NCBI RefSeq assembly: GCF_004358425.1
Contig: NZ_CP037948.1
Coordinates: 620,001 to 684,000, forward strand
Direction of reading: 5' to 3'
Length of the DNA: 64,000 bases
From: Qipengyuania sediminis
Lineage (GTDB): Bacteria; Pseudomonadota; Alphaproteobacteria; Sphingomonadales; Sphingomonadaceae
The translations under genes were made by a program, and so were the position numbers. The stretch's first letter is position 1. Every line of letters starts with the position of its first letter. The notes beneath the pieces are model-generated. The model was not told the DNA's origin. It searched no databases and saw only the letters and a program-made list of their open reading frames with translations. Shown one piece after another: positions 10,446 through 18,753 of the stretch.

Positions 10446-11473
10446 ACGACATGACCCCCATCACCACGCTCAAGGACTGGGAGACCGACCAGGAGGTGCG
10501 CTGGTGCCCGGGATGCGGGGACTATGCCATTCTGAAAGCGGTGCAGCGCACGCTGCCGGCGCTGGGCTGCGATCCGGCGAAGACGGTGTTCGTCAGCGGC
10601 ATCGGCTGCTCGAGCCGCTTTCCCTATTACATCGAGAGCTACGGCTTTCACACCATCCACGGCCGCGCGCCGGCCTTTGCGACCGGGATCAAGCTCGCCA
10701 ATCCCGAGCTCGACATCTGGCTGGTAACGGGCGACGGCGACGGGCTCTCGATCGGCGGCAACCATCTGATGCACGTGCTGCGCCGCAACGTCGACATGCA
10801 GATCATGCTGTTCAACAACGAGATCTATGGCCTCACCAAGGGGCAGTACTCGCCCACGAGCCGCGAGGGGACCAAAAGCCCTTCGACTCCGCTCGGCAGC
10901 TACGATCACCCCGCGCGGCCCTGCGCTTTCGCGCTCGGGGCGGGGGCGCGCTTCGTGGCGCGCGGGTTCGATGTGTCGAAGAAGCTGCCCGAGGTGCTGA
11001 CCGCCGCCCACGCGCACCGCGGCGCGGCCTTCATCGAAATTTTTCAGAATTGCGTCGTCTACAACAAGGACGTGTTCGACGATTTCGCCCAGCCCAAGGG
11101 GGCGGAGGACCGCCAGCTCTGGCTCGAGCATGGGGCGCCCATGCTCTTCGCGAACGGCACCCGCGGGATCACGCTCGACCGCGCCAGCCTGCGCCTCGAT
11201 GTGGTCGAGGTGGTGGATGGCGATTGGCAGAGCGCAGGCGTGATCGTTCACGACGTCACCAACCGCACCATCGCGCATATGCTGGTCGAGATGCCGTTCG
11301 GCCCCTTCCCGATGGCGCTGGGTGTGCTCTACGACGATCCGCAGCCGACCTTCGAGACCGCGGTGATCGAGGAACGCGCAAGGGCCAGCGTGGGCAAGAC
11401 CGCCGATCTTGCGAAACTGCTGGCGAGCGGGCAGACCTGGACCGTGGACGATACGGCCGGCCACCCAGCTTAG
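10442..11473 (+). CDS. korB: 2-oxoglutarate:ferredoxin oxidoreductase, beta subunit
   Basis: This is the thiamine-diphosphate and iron-sulfur subunit of KorAB, 343 residues. Cysteines for a [4Fe-4S] cluster appear in WCPGCGDY (near residues 20-27) and GIGCSSRFP. The thiamine-diphosphate motif runs from GDGDGLSIGGNH to FNNEIYGLT, and GQYSPTS follows. These are standard for the beta subunit. The ATG at 10442 overlaps the stop of the small upstream ORF. A longer in-frame GTG start would overlap that ORF and is disfavoured. The pair resembles the oxygen-tolerant enzymes of aerobic proteobacteria. Confidence 0.93.
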   Translation: MNDMTPITTLKDWETDQEVRWCPGCGDYAILKAVQRTLPALGCDPAKTVFVSGIGCSSRFPYYIESYGFHTIHGRAPAFATGIKLANPELDIWLVTGDGDGLSIGGNHLMHVLRRNVDMQIMLFNNEIYGLTKGQYSPTSREGTKSPSTPLGSYDHPARPCAFALGAGARFVARGFDVSKKLPEVLTAAHAHRGAAFIEIFQNCVVYNKDVFDDFAQPKGAEDRQLWLEHGAPMLFANGTRGITLDRASLRLDVVEVVDGDWQSAGVIVHDVTNRTIAHMLVEMPFGPFPMALGVLYDDPQPTFETAVIEERARASVGKTADLAKLLASGQTWTVDDTAGHPA

Positions 11474-11491
11474 CCACTCTTTGTCCCAACC

Positions 11492-11572
11492 CCGCTCATG
11501 GCTGAGCTTGCCGAAGCATGTGACGCAGTCGTCGCGCCAGGCCCCTTCGACAGGCTCAGGCTGAACGGGCGC
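11492..11572. repeat. REP-like inverted repeat, copy 1 (korB-arsR gap)
   Basis: The arm CTGAGCTTGCCGAAG at 11502-11516 pairs with CTTCGACAGGCTCAG at 11545-11559, 13 of 15 bases matching. The loop includes GTCGCGCCA, which is also found in the copy near 12850. This is an interspersed, probably non-coding repeat of the kind common in Sphingomonadales, and it may end korB transcription. Confidence 0.75.
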
Positions 11573-11636
11573 GGGTAGTGGATAAGGGGTTGGGCCCGGT
11601 GGATCGACTCGGTTCTTCCCGCATACCCTCTCTCCC

Positions 11637-11927
11637 ATGACCGACACCTTCACCGCGCTCTCCGACCCGACACGTCGCGCGCTCCTCGATCGGTTGCGGG
11701 CGCATGGCGGGATGACCCTGAGCGAACTGGGCGAAGGCCTGCCGATGACCCGCCAGGCGGTCGCCAAGCATCTCGCGGTGCTTGAGGCGGCCGAACTCGT
11801 CGCGACGCGCCGTGACGGGCGCTGCAAGCGGCATTATCTGAACCCGTTGCCGCTCGCCAAGATGGCGCGCCGTTGGCTGACCCGGTTCGAGGATGTCCCT
11901 ATCGCGGCTGCAGCAGGCTACGCGTAG
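11637..11927 (+). CDS. ArsR-family winged-helix transcriptional regulator
   Basis: This small 96-residue repressor-type regulator opens with the ArsR signature FTALSDPTRRALLDRLR. It continues with the recognition-helix region MTRQAVAKHLAVLEAAELV and the wing RRDGRCKRHYLNP. It lacks a CXC metal motif, so it is probably not metal-sensing. It resembles the ArsR regulators that accompany SRPBCC or VOC proteins. Its last 10 bases overlap the 3' end of the convergent VOC gene. Its target is unknown. Confidence 0.82.
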   Translation: MTDTFTALSDPTRRALLDRLRAHGGMTLSELGEGLPMTRQAVAKHLAVLEAAELVATRRDGRCKRHYLNPLPLAKMARRWLTRFEDVPIAAAAGYA

Positions 11928-12292
11928 CTGACGATCTCCCATTCGATCCCGTCCCAGTCGAAGACGTAGAAGCTCGCCGGGCCAGGCGCGTACTGGCCGT
12001 GATTGAAGGGGGTCAGCCCCGCCTCGATCACGACCCGCTCCGCCGCAGCGAGATCGTCCACCGCGATGCCGATGTGGTTCAGCGGCACGCTTTTCACGAA
12101 TCCGCCGCTGATGCGCGCGCTGGAATGGATTGCGACATAGGCGCTGTCGGTGCCGAGATGGATCGAGCGGCCATTGTCGAGCGAAGGCCCCTCCCAGCGC
12201 CGGTGCCAACCGGTGAGCTTTTCCAGGAAAGCGGCGGTCCGCTCCCCATCCGTGACCGAGATGTTGACGTGTTCGAGCGCGGCAGTCGGCAT
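11918..12292 (-). CDS. VOC (glyoxalase/dioxygenase) superfamily protein, predicted SoxR target
   Basis: This 124-residue protein has the paired beta-alpha-beta-beta-beta folds of the vicinal-oxygen-chelate superfamily. Possible metal ligands are the His in LEHVNISVTD, the central His in PLNHIGIAVDD and the Glu in WDGIEWEIVSY. The substrate is unknown; relatives include glyoxalases and antibiotic-binding proteins. The ATG at 12292 follows GGAAGGA. The gene diverges from soxR, and the intergenic region contains a perfect SoxR box inside a 19-bp promoter spacer reading toward this gene. It is therefore probably induced by redox-cycling compounds (inference). Confidence 0.8.
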   Translation of the reverse strand: MPTAALEHVNISVTDGERTAAFLEKLTGWHRRWEGPSLDNGRSIHLGTDSAYVAIHSSARISGGFVKSVPLNHIGIAVDDLAAAERVVIEAGLTPFNHGQYAPGPASFYVFDWDGIEWEIVSYA

Positions 12293-12328
12293 CGTGCAAT
12301 CCTTCCGTATCCGAATCGGATGCACGCA

Positions 12329-12359
12329 GCTATGAAACCTCAAGCTCACTTGAGGTCAA
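12329..12359 (-). promoter_or_regulatory. SoxR box within a 19-bp-spacer promoter for the VOC gene
   Basis: CCTCAAGCTCACTTGAGG at 12338-12355 is an almost perfect palindrome matching the E. coli SoxR operator at soxS. On the minus strand a -35 TTGACC (12359-12354) and a -10-like CATAGC (12334-12329) are 19 bases apart. That over-long spacer is what MerR-family activators correct by DNA distortion. The layout equals the soxS promoter but drives a VOC gene. Confidence 0.85.
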
Positions 12360-12362
12360 GCT

Positions 12363-12800
12363 ATGCGCGCGGACGATCTGATCGGCATTGGCGAGGTTGC
12401 CCGGCGCACCGGGCTCAGCGTGCCGACGATCCGCTTCTACGAGCAGCGCGGGCTGATCGCGCCCGATCGCAACGCCGGAAACCAGCGCCGCTACCGCCGC
12501 GCGGACATTCGCCGGGTCAGCTTCGTGCTCATCGCGCAAAAGATGGGGCTGACTCTCGGCGAGATCGCCGAAAAGCTCGCCCGCCTGCCGGGAGGCCGAA
12601 CGCCCACTGCGCAGGACTGGGCCACGATCAGCGCCGAGGTGAAGAACCGCCTCGTCAACGAGATCGCGCGGCTCGAAGCCATCCGCGCCGATCTCGACGG
12701 CTGCATCGGCTGCGGCTGCTTAAGCCTGAAGAATTGCGCGCTTTACAATGCCGGCGACAGGTGGGGGCAGGGCAAGGCGGGTCCGCGCGTACTGCGGTAA
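12363..12800 (+). CDS. soxR: Redox-sensitive MerR-family activator SoxR
   Basis: SoxR is a [2Fe-2S] transcription factor activated when redox-cycling drugs or superoxide oxidise its cluster. The 145-residue protein has a MerR helix-turn-helix (IGEVARRTGLSVPTIRFYEQ near 8-27) and a dimer helix. The cluster motif CX2CXCX5C is intact at Cys114, 117, 119 and 125. The start ATG lies just beyond the SoxR box it presumably binds, so it may also regulate itself. As in most non-enteric bacteria there is no soxS gene beside it, only the VOC gene. Confidence 0.94.
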   Translation: MRADDLIGIGEVARRTGLSVPTIRFYEQRGLIAPDRNAGNQRRYRRADIRRVSFVLIAQKMGLTLGEIAEKLARLPGGRTPTAQDWATISAEVKNRLVNEIARLEAIRADLDGCIGCGCLSLKNCALYNAGDRWGQGKAGPRVLR

Positions 12801-12835
12801 CCCGTACCCTTCACCCGGCTACCCCCACAAGTACC

Positions 12836-12912
12836 CGCTCATGCTGAGCTTGTCGAAGCATCAGGCGTGACCGTCGCGCCAAGGGCCTTCGACAAGCTCA
12901 GGCTGAGCGAGT
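12836..12912. repeat. REP-like inverted repeat, copy 2 (soxR-sixA gap)
   Basis: CTGAGCTTGTCGAAG at 12844-12858 is exactly complementary to CTTCGACAAGCTCAG at 12887-12901. The 28-base loop contains GTCGCGCCAAGG, shared with the copy at 11492. It lies between convergent genes and may terminate transcription from both sides. Confidence 0.8.
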
Positions 12913-12937
12913 GTTGGGAAGCAAGGGGAGGCATGGG

Positions 12938-13459
12938 TCAGTCTTCCGGCCCCAACTCCGGGTCCAGATCGCGGGGGCGCTGGAAATGGACCAGCGTGCC
13001 GCATTCGGGGGCGAGGTCGGCCCAATCGTCGATTGCCAGCTCCAGCACAGCGAAGGCGGCGGTGGGAAACTTTACCTTCGCCTCGTCGAACAGCGCGTTC
13101 TCACGCGATGGAGCGACCAGCTCGAGGATGAGATCGCCCAGCCCCGGATTATGCCCGGCGAGCAGCACGGCATGGCCCTCCGTCTCGCGCAGAACCTCGA
13201 TCATCGTGTCGGTGCTCGCGAGATAGAGGCGCTCGTCGAAATGCGGCGCGGGGCCGATGGCGGCGCTTTCGAGCGTCAGTTTCACGCGCCGCGCGGGGCT
13301 GGCGATCAGGCGGTCCCACGCAATGCCCCCATCGCGTATATGCCCGCCCATCAGCGCCGCACCGCGCTTCCCCCGCGCGTTCAGCCCGCGGTCGAAATCG
13401 CGCTTGTCGGACTGGCCCCAGTCGGACTTCGCATGGCGCAGCAGGCCCAAGGTTTTCAC
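12938..13459 (-). CDS. SixA-type histidine phosphatase
   Basis: This 173-residue protein belongs to the histidine phosphatase superfamily. The catalytic motif LRHAKS is at the N-terminus (His near residue 8), and the second His is in AGHNPGL. SixA in E. coli dephosphorylates phospho-histidine on PtsN-type proteins or sensor kinases; whether this protein does so is inferred only from family. The start codon overlaps the stop of the upstream helicase gene by four bases, so the two are translationally coupled. Confidence 0.82.
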   Translation of the reverse strand: MKTLGLLRHAKSDWGQSDKRDFDRGLNARGKRGAALMGGHIRDGGIAWDRLIASPARRVKLTLESAAIGPAPHFDERLYLASTDTMIEVLRETEGHAVLLAGHNPGLGDLILELVAPSRENALFDEAKVKFPTAAFAVLELAIDDWADLAPECGTLVHFQRPRDLDPELGPED

Positions 13460-16197
13460 GTGCTCTGAAGCTCCTCGCGGCCCACGCCGTTCCCGATACC
13501 ACCTTCGATGCGCTGTAAAGCCTGTTCGAGCGTCAGGCGGATGATGGGCGTGCCAGGCGGGAAGGCGGGGAGCAGCCGGGTCGGGAAGGCGGGGGAGAGG
13601 ACGACGAAGTGGCCGGCATCATTCCGCGTGCGGATCAACCGGCCGAAGGCCTGCGCCAGCCGCGCCTTGATGATCCGGTCGTCATATTGCTGCGCACCTC
13701 CGGGAAGCAGCGAGGCGGCGGCGGCGCGGCGCGCGCGGTGGAGGATGGTCGGGCGCGGCCAGGGCACGCTTTCAAGCACCACCAGACGCAGCGACCGGCC
13801 GGGCACGTCGACCCCGTCGCGCAAGGCATCGGTGCCCATCAGGCTCGCGCGCGGATCGTCGCGGAAGATATCGGTCAGCGTACCGGTGTCGATGGGATCG
13901 ACATGCTGCGCATAGAGTGGCAGCCCCGCGCGAGCGAGCCGATCGGCGATGCGGCTCACGACAGCGCGCATCCGGCGGATCGCGGTAAAGAGCCCAAGCA
14001 CGCCGCCGTCCGACGCCTCCACCAGCCGCGCGAAGGCGCCAGCGAGCGCCGGGATATCGCCTTTGCGGATATCGGTCACGATCAGCACCTCGGCGCGCGC
14101 CGCATAATCGAAAGGGCTGTCGGCCACCGCGGTCTGCGGCTCAAGGTCGAGATGCAGAGCACCCGAGCGCGCCACCGCGCCCGCCCAATCGGGCCCTTCC
14201 TCGTCGCGGTCGGTGAGGGTGGCGCTAGTCAGCATGATGCCATGCGCGGGTTCGAGCACCACGCGAGCGAAAGGCTTCATCGGATCGAGCCAGTGGCGGT
14301 GGAGGCCGACATCGTATTCGCGCGCCTCCCCGCGCTCGACCGCCAGCCAGTCGACGAATTCCGGATCGGGGGGACCGCCGAGCCGCGCCAGCATGGCTTC
14401 CCAGGCGGCGAGGAGATCGATGCGCCAGGAAAGCGAATGGCGCGCCCCCTCGATCCGCGCGCGGCCCTGCGCGTCGAGCCAGTCCGGTGGGTCCTCCATC
14501 ACCGCCTCGAGCCGCGCGGCGAGGCGGAGCAGCGGCACGCGTATTTCGGCCAGTGCTTGCTGCGCCGCCCCCGCCGCTTCGATCAGCTCGCCCGGAAGCT
14601 GCGCCGCCTCGGTCTCTATGCCATAGCCCGCCTCCACCCCGCCGCTCTCGTCCCGGGCGTAAGTGACCGCGCGAATCTGCGCCAATAGCGCCTCGACCGG
14701 GCCGAACGGCGCGTTTTCGCCCAACCGTGCCAGCCAGCCTTCCGCGGGAAGCGCCTGGGCCCCGGCAAGCGCCGCCTCGATTGCCCGCCCGCCTGCCTCG
14801 TCATAGCTAGCGACATCCGCGAGCCGCGCCGCGAGTCCCCGTCGCCGCCCGCGGCTGGCTCGTTCCGGACCGAGCAGCCAGCGGCGCAGCTCCACCGTCT
14901 CGAGCCCGGTCAGTGCAGCGGCGAAGGTCGAGTCCGCAGCATCGAAGACATGATGCCCTTCATCGAACACGATTCGGGTCGGGCGCTGCGCATGATCGCG
15001 CCCGCGCGACGCGTTCACCATCACGAGCGCGTGATTGGCGATCACAAGATCGGCCTGCGCGGAGGCGCGGGCGGCGCGCTCGATGAAGCATTTGCGGTAA
15101 TGCGGGCAGGCGGCATAGATGCATTCGCCGCGCTGGTCGGTCAGCGCCGCAATGCCGCGGCGGCGGAACAGCGTGCCGAGCCAGCCGGGCAGATCGCCGC
15201 CGATCATGTCGCCGTCACGGCTGTAGGCAGCCCAGCGCGCGACGAGTTGCGCCAGGACCGCCGCCCGCCCGCCGAAGCCGCCCTGCAGCGCGTCCTCCAG
15301 ATTGAGCAGGCAGAGATAGTTCTCGCGCCCCTTCCTCACCACCACCGGCGGCGACCCGTCGGGGCGGGCGGCCGGCCAGGCCCGCGCGCTTTCGGCGCGG
15401 AGCTGGCGCTGCAGGTTCTTGGTATAGGTCGAGACCCATACCGTCCCCCCGCTCTTCTCCGCCCACAGCGAGGCGGGGGTCAGATAGCCCAAGGTCTTGC
15501 CGATCCCGGTGCCCGCCTGCGCCAACAGCACATGCGGCAGGCGTTCCTTTCGCCGCGGGGCGAAGACTGCACCGGCCGAGCGGGCATAGTGGCGCTGCCC
15601 CTCGCGCCGCTCGGCTCCTTCGCCGGTCAGCCGTTCGAGATGGCCTTCGATCTCCAGCTCGTCGAGCAGCACTTGCGCTGGCTGCGCGCGTTCGGGCGCT
15701 TCCTCCCATTCGGGCAATCTCGCGAACAGCCAGCGTTCGGCCTGCGCGGGCTTCGCGATATGACCCCCGAGCACCTGAGCCCACGGCCAACGCAGCCGAG
15801 ACAGCGATTGGAGCGCGGACCAGGCCCCCGCGCGCTCCGCCCAATCCTCGCGCGCACAAACCGCGAGCAGCGCGGCGGCGGCGCTCTGGAGCAGCAGCGG
15901 GACTTCGCCGTCGCTACCCGGTTCCTCCAAGCCCAGTGCGTGGGCGAGCCCCTTCGGCGTTGGCACGCAGAACCGCGCCGGGTGCACGAAGGCGAACAGT
16001 TCGAGGAGATCGAGCCCCGAAAGGTCGGGATAGCCCAGCCGTGTGGCAATCAGCGGCGCGTTAAGCAGCAGCAGCGGGGTATCTGCTGCCGCCATTACGG
16101 CTTCGCCTTTGGACAGAGCGCGGGTCGCACCAGCGCCTTCGCGCAGCCAGCTCCCCGCATGGCTGGCGTGGAGCGCGGGAAGGGCAAGCGCGGTCAT
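13456..16197 (-). CDS. DinG/XPD-type ATP-dependent DNA helicase
   Basis: This 913-residue superfamily 2 helicase of the Rad3/XPD/DinG group has Walker A LAQAGTGIGKTLGY near residue 240 and the Walker B box VFDEGHH. C-terminal motifs include LMGTDALRDGVDVPG and FGRLIRTRNDAGHF, the last helicase motif. Cysteines in YLCLLN and CIYAACPHYRKC could hold an iron-sulfur cluster as in XPD. The N-terminal 200 residues lack a motif I recognise but are typical of Sphingomonadales homologues. The ATG at 16197 fits their start MTALALPALHASHAG. The probable role is DNA repair or resolving nucleic-acid structures. Confidence 0.85.
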   Translation of the reverse strand: MTALALPALHASHAGSWLREGAGATRALSKGEAVMAAADTPLLLLNAPLIATRLGYPDLSGLDLLELFAFVHPARFCVPTPKGLAHALGLEEPGSDGEVPLLLQSAAAALLAVCAREDWAERAGAWSALQSLSRLRWPWAQVLGGHIAKPAQAERWLFARLPEWEEAPERAQPAQVLLDELEIEGHLERLTGEGAERREGQRHYARSAGAVFAPRRKERLPHVLLAQAGTGIGKTLGYLTPASLWAEKSGGTVWVSTYTKNLQRQLRAESARAWPAARPDGSPPVVVRKGRENYLCLLNLEDALQGGFGGRAAVLAQLVARWAAYSRDGDMIGGDLPGWLGTLFRRRGIAALTDQRGECIYAACPHYRKCFIERAARASAQADLVIANHALVMVNASRGRDHAQRPTRIVFDEGHHVFDAADSTFAAALTGLETVELRRWLLGPERASRGRRRGLAARLADVASYDEAGGRAIEAALAGAQALPAEGWLARLGENAPFGPVEALLAQIRAVTYARDESGGVEAGYGIETEAAQLPGELIEAAGAAQQALAEIRVPLLRLAARLEAVMEDPPDWLDAQGRARIEGARHSLSWRIDLLAAWEAMLARLGGPPDPEFVDWLAVERGEAREYDVGLHRHWLDPMKPFARVVLEPAHGIMLTSATLTDRDEEGPDWAGAVARSGALHLDLEPQTAVADSPFDYAARAEVLIVTDIRKGDIPALAGAFARLVEASDGGVLGLFTAIRRMRAVVSRIADRLARAGLPLYAQHVDPIDTGTLTDIFRDDPRASLMGTDALRDGVDVPGRSLRLVVLESVPWPRPTILHRARRAAAASLLPGGAQQYDDRIIKARLAQAFGRLIRTRNDAGHFVVLSPAFPTRLLPAFPPGTPIIRLTLEQALQRIEGGIGNGVGREELQST

Positions 16198-16272
16198 GGT
16201 GTGGCCATAGAACGGGAGGAGAACGCGGGGCAAGCTTGGCGGGGCGGCGGGGAGCGGCTAGCGAGCCCGGAA

Positions 16273-17988
16273 ATGACCGACACCGATCTGATCGCCGCCG
16301 CGCGCACGTCCAGGGCCTGGCCGTTCCAGGAAGCGCAGAAGCTGCTCCGCCGCTATCCGCACGGGGCGCGCCCCGATGGCGGGCCGGTGGTGTTCGAGAC
16401 CGGCTACGGCCCATCGGGCCTGCCGCATATCGGCACTTTCCAGGAAGTTTTGCGCACCACCTTCGTGCGCCGCGCCTTCGAGGCGCTGATCGGCGCAAAA
16501 CCCGAGGACGGGCGAACCCGGCTGATCGCCTTTTCCGACGATATGGACGGGCTTCGCAAGGTACCGGATAACGTGCCCGGTCAAGCCATGCTGGCGGGGC
16601 ATCTCGGCAAGCCGCTGAGCCGGGTGCCCAATCCCTTCGACAGCGAGCATGAAAGCTTCGCCGCGCATAACAATGCCATGCTGCGCGCCTTTCTCGACCG
16701 GTTCGGCTTCGACTACGAGTTCGTGTCTGCCAGTGAACGCTACGGCTCGGGCGCTTTTGACGATGCGCTGCGGCTGGTCTTGCGCCACAACCAGGCGATC
16801 CTCGACATCATGCTGCCGAGCCTGCGCGAGGAGCGGCGACGCACCTATTCGCCGATCCTGCCGATTTCGCCCGCCACCGGCCGGGTGCTGCAAGTGCCGG
16901 TCGAGGTGCTCGACGCGGAGGCGGGCCTGATCCGTTTTGCCGACGAGGACGGCAGAGCGATCGACCAGTCTGCCCTCGGCGGGCAGGCGAAGCTGCAATG
17001 GAAGGTCGATTGGGCGATGCGCTGGTATTCGCTCGGCGTCGATTACGAGATGTATGGCAAGGACTTGACCGACAGCGGCGTCCAGTCGGGTCGCATTGTC
17101 GAGGTGCTGGGCGGCCAAAAGCCGGAAGGGCTGATCTATGAATTGTTCCTCGACGAGAGGGGCGAGAAAATCTCGAAATCCAAGGGCAATGGCCTGACGA
17201 TCGAGGAATGGCTCACCTACGGCAGCCCGAAGAGCCTTGGGTTCTACATCTTTCCCAACCCCAGGAGCGCCAAGGCGCTGCACCCCGGGGTGATCCCTCG
17301 CGCGGTAGACGATTACTGGCAGGCCCGCGCCTTGCTTGCCGAACAGCCGCTCGAAAAGCAGCTCGGCAATCCGGTGTGGCATTTGGACCGCGCTGGGGGG
17401 ACGGGCGCTTCGGCAGGCTCAGCACCAGCGGGAATGTCGCTAGACGCAACATCCGCCCAGCCTGAGCTTGTCGACGGCACCGCGCTGCCGGTCAGCTACA
17501 GCCTGCTGCTCAATCTGGTCGGCGTTCTTGGAGCGGAGGCCAGTGCAGAGCAGGTATGGTCCTATCTTACCCGTTACACTCCGAATGGTTTTGATATTGG
17601 TTGGGCGGAGGCAATTCAGGACGATTTTGGTGGGCGCATCGAAAAAGAGCTTCGACAGCTGATAGACAGCGCGATCGCCTACAACCGCGATTTTGTCGCC
17701 CCGACTCTGCGAAAGCGCGCCCCGACCGCGAACGAGGCCGCGGCGCTGCGGGCGCTGGACACCGAACTGGCAGCCCTTGATCCCTCCACAGGTGCCGAGG
17801 CGTTGCAGACTCTGGTCTATGAGATCGGCAAGCAGGAGCGGTTCGGCTTTGCGAACCTTCGCGACTGGTTCCGCGCGCTCTACGAAACGCTGCTCGGCAG
17901 CGAACAGGGACCGCGGATGGGGAGCTTCATCGCGCTCTACGGCATTCCGGAAACGCGCCGCTTGATTGCGGAGGCGCTGGCACGCTGA
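16273..17988 (+). CDS. lysS: Lysyl-tRNA synthetase, class I
   Basis: This enzyme charges tRNA-Lys in the cytoplasm. The 571-residue protein is the class I type found in archaea and some alphaproteobacteria, not the common bacterial class II enzyme. The nucleotide motifs are PHIGTF (His52) and KISKS (299-303). The C-terminal part is the helical anticodon-binding domain. Odd feature: residues of about 373-405 are Gly/Ala/Ser-rich and are encoded by a repeat element (17408-17476) inserted in frame between the catalytic and anticodon domains. The ATG at 16273 fits family starts; a long in-frame extension upstream is antisense to the helicase gene and is not used. Confidence 0.92.
   Translation: MTDTDLIAAARTSRAWPFQEAQKLLRRYPHGARPDGGPVVFETGYGPSGLPHIGTFQEVLRTTFVRRAFEALIGAKPEDGRTRLIAFSDDMDGLRKVPDNVPGQAMLAGHLGKPLSRVPNPFDSEHESFAAHNNAMLRAFLDRFGFDYEFVSASERYGSGAFDDALRLVLRHNQAILDIMLPSLREERRRTYSPILPISPATGRVLQVPVEVLDAEAGLIRFADEDGRAIDQSALGGQAKLQWKVDWAMRWYSLGVDYEMYGKDLTDSGVQSGRIVEVLGGQKPEGLIYELFLDERGEKISKSKGNGLTIEEWLTYGSPKSLGFYIFPNPRSAKALHPGVIPRAVDDYWQARALLAEQPLEKQLGNPVWHLDRAGGTGASAGSAPAGMSLDATSAQPELVDGTALPVSYSLLLNLVGVLGAEASAEQVWSYLTRYTPNGFDIGWAEAIQDDFGGRIEKELRQLIDSAIAYNRDFVAPTLRKRAPTANEAAALRALDTELAALDPSTGAEALQTLVYEIGKQERFGFANLRDWFRALYETLLGSEQGPRMGSFIALYGIPETRRLIAEALAR
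17408..17476. repeat. REP-like inverted repeat, copy 3, inside lysS
   Basis: CTTCGGCAGGCTCAG at 17408-17422 pairs with CTGAGCTTGTCGACG at 17462-17476, 12 of 15 positions matching. It is the same family as the intergenic copies. It keeps the lysS frame open and encodes a linker of roughly 30 residues. Confidence 0.8.
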
Positions 17989-17992
17989 GACA

Positions 17993-18661
17993 TCAGCAGA
18001 AGTCGCGTGTCCGGTACCATTTGGTCAGAACATATTTGACCCCCCGGCCGACGGGGGTGCCGGCGTGGATCGTCGCTTCGTTGGGCGATCCGTCGGGCCG
18101 CGCATTGTTCCAGATCAGCAGGGCGCCGGGCTTGGGCTCGATCGATATCCCGAGCTCGGTGAAATGGGTGTGCCCGCCTTCCTCGACGCTGTTGAGGAAC
18201 GCCATGGCGGTCCAGCTTCGCTGTCCACCGCGCACTTCCTCTTTCGGCCAATAGGGCTGATCGGGGTAGAACCAGTCGCAATGCGGCTTGAACTCCTGCC
18301 CGGGAAGATAGCGCTGGCCCTGCAGCGTCTCGCCCCATTCGGATGGGATACCGAGCACATCGTCGATCCGCCGCGACACCGCGAGGATGAAGGGATCGTG
18401 CGCCTCGAAATTGCCCGAGTAGGAGGTACGGAACTTGGAGACGTAAGCGACATCGTGGAGCTGGCTCGGCCGGGCCACGGCGTCGATCATACCCATCAGC
18501 CGCTCGCACTCGGCTGGAGTGAAAAATTCTCCGATCGCGAACAGCTCGGCGGCGTCCGCCGGGACGCGGTAAATTTCGGGATCCTCGGCAAGCCGCGCGC
18601 GCACTAGCGCGCCCAGCTCAGCGAGCGCCTCCTGGTCGGGGTAGGGCGGGGCCAGTGGCAT
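17993..18661 (-). CDS. 2-oxoglutarate/Fe(II)-dependent oxygenase, prolyl 4-hydroxylase type
   Basis: This 222-residue protein carries the iron ligands HCD (in FKPHCDWF) and a distal His in ATIHAGTPV. The 2-oxoglutarate-binding Lys is in GVKYVLTKWYR. These define the P4Hc family. The sequence YPDQPYW and the SVEEGGHTHF stretch match bacterial prolyl hydroxylase-like proteins. The substrate could be a proline in a protein, for example an elongation factor, but this is not shown. It converges on lysS with only four bases between their stops. Confidence 0.82.
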   Translation of the reverse strand: MPLAPPYPDQEALAELGALVRARLAEDPEIYRVPADAAELFAIGEFFTPAECERLMGMIDAVARPSQLHDVAYVSKFRTSYSGNFEAHDPFILAVSRRIDDVLGIPSEWGETLQGQRYLPGQEFKPHCDWFYPDQPYWPKEEVRGGQRSWTAMAFLNSVEEGGHTHFTELGISIEPKPGALLIWNNARPDGSPNEATIHAGTPVGRGVKYVLTKWYRTRDFC

Positions 18662-18753
18662 GGCGCGCTTCTATCACTACAAGATGCCCCTTCAACCCAG
18701 CGCGCCCGTCCTGAACGAAGCGCGGCACCGCGCCGCTGTCGCCCGAAGGTAAG

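Noticed and set aside
14950..16272. A 441-codon N-terminal extension of lysS
   Set aside because: It lies antisense to the helicase gene, has no lysyl-tRNA synthetase homology, and the family start is at 16273.
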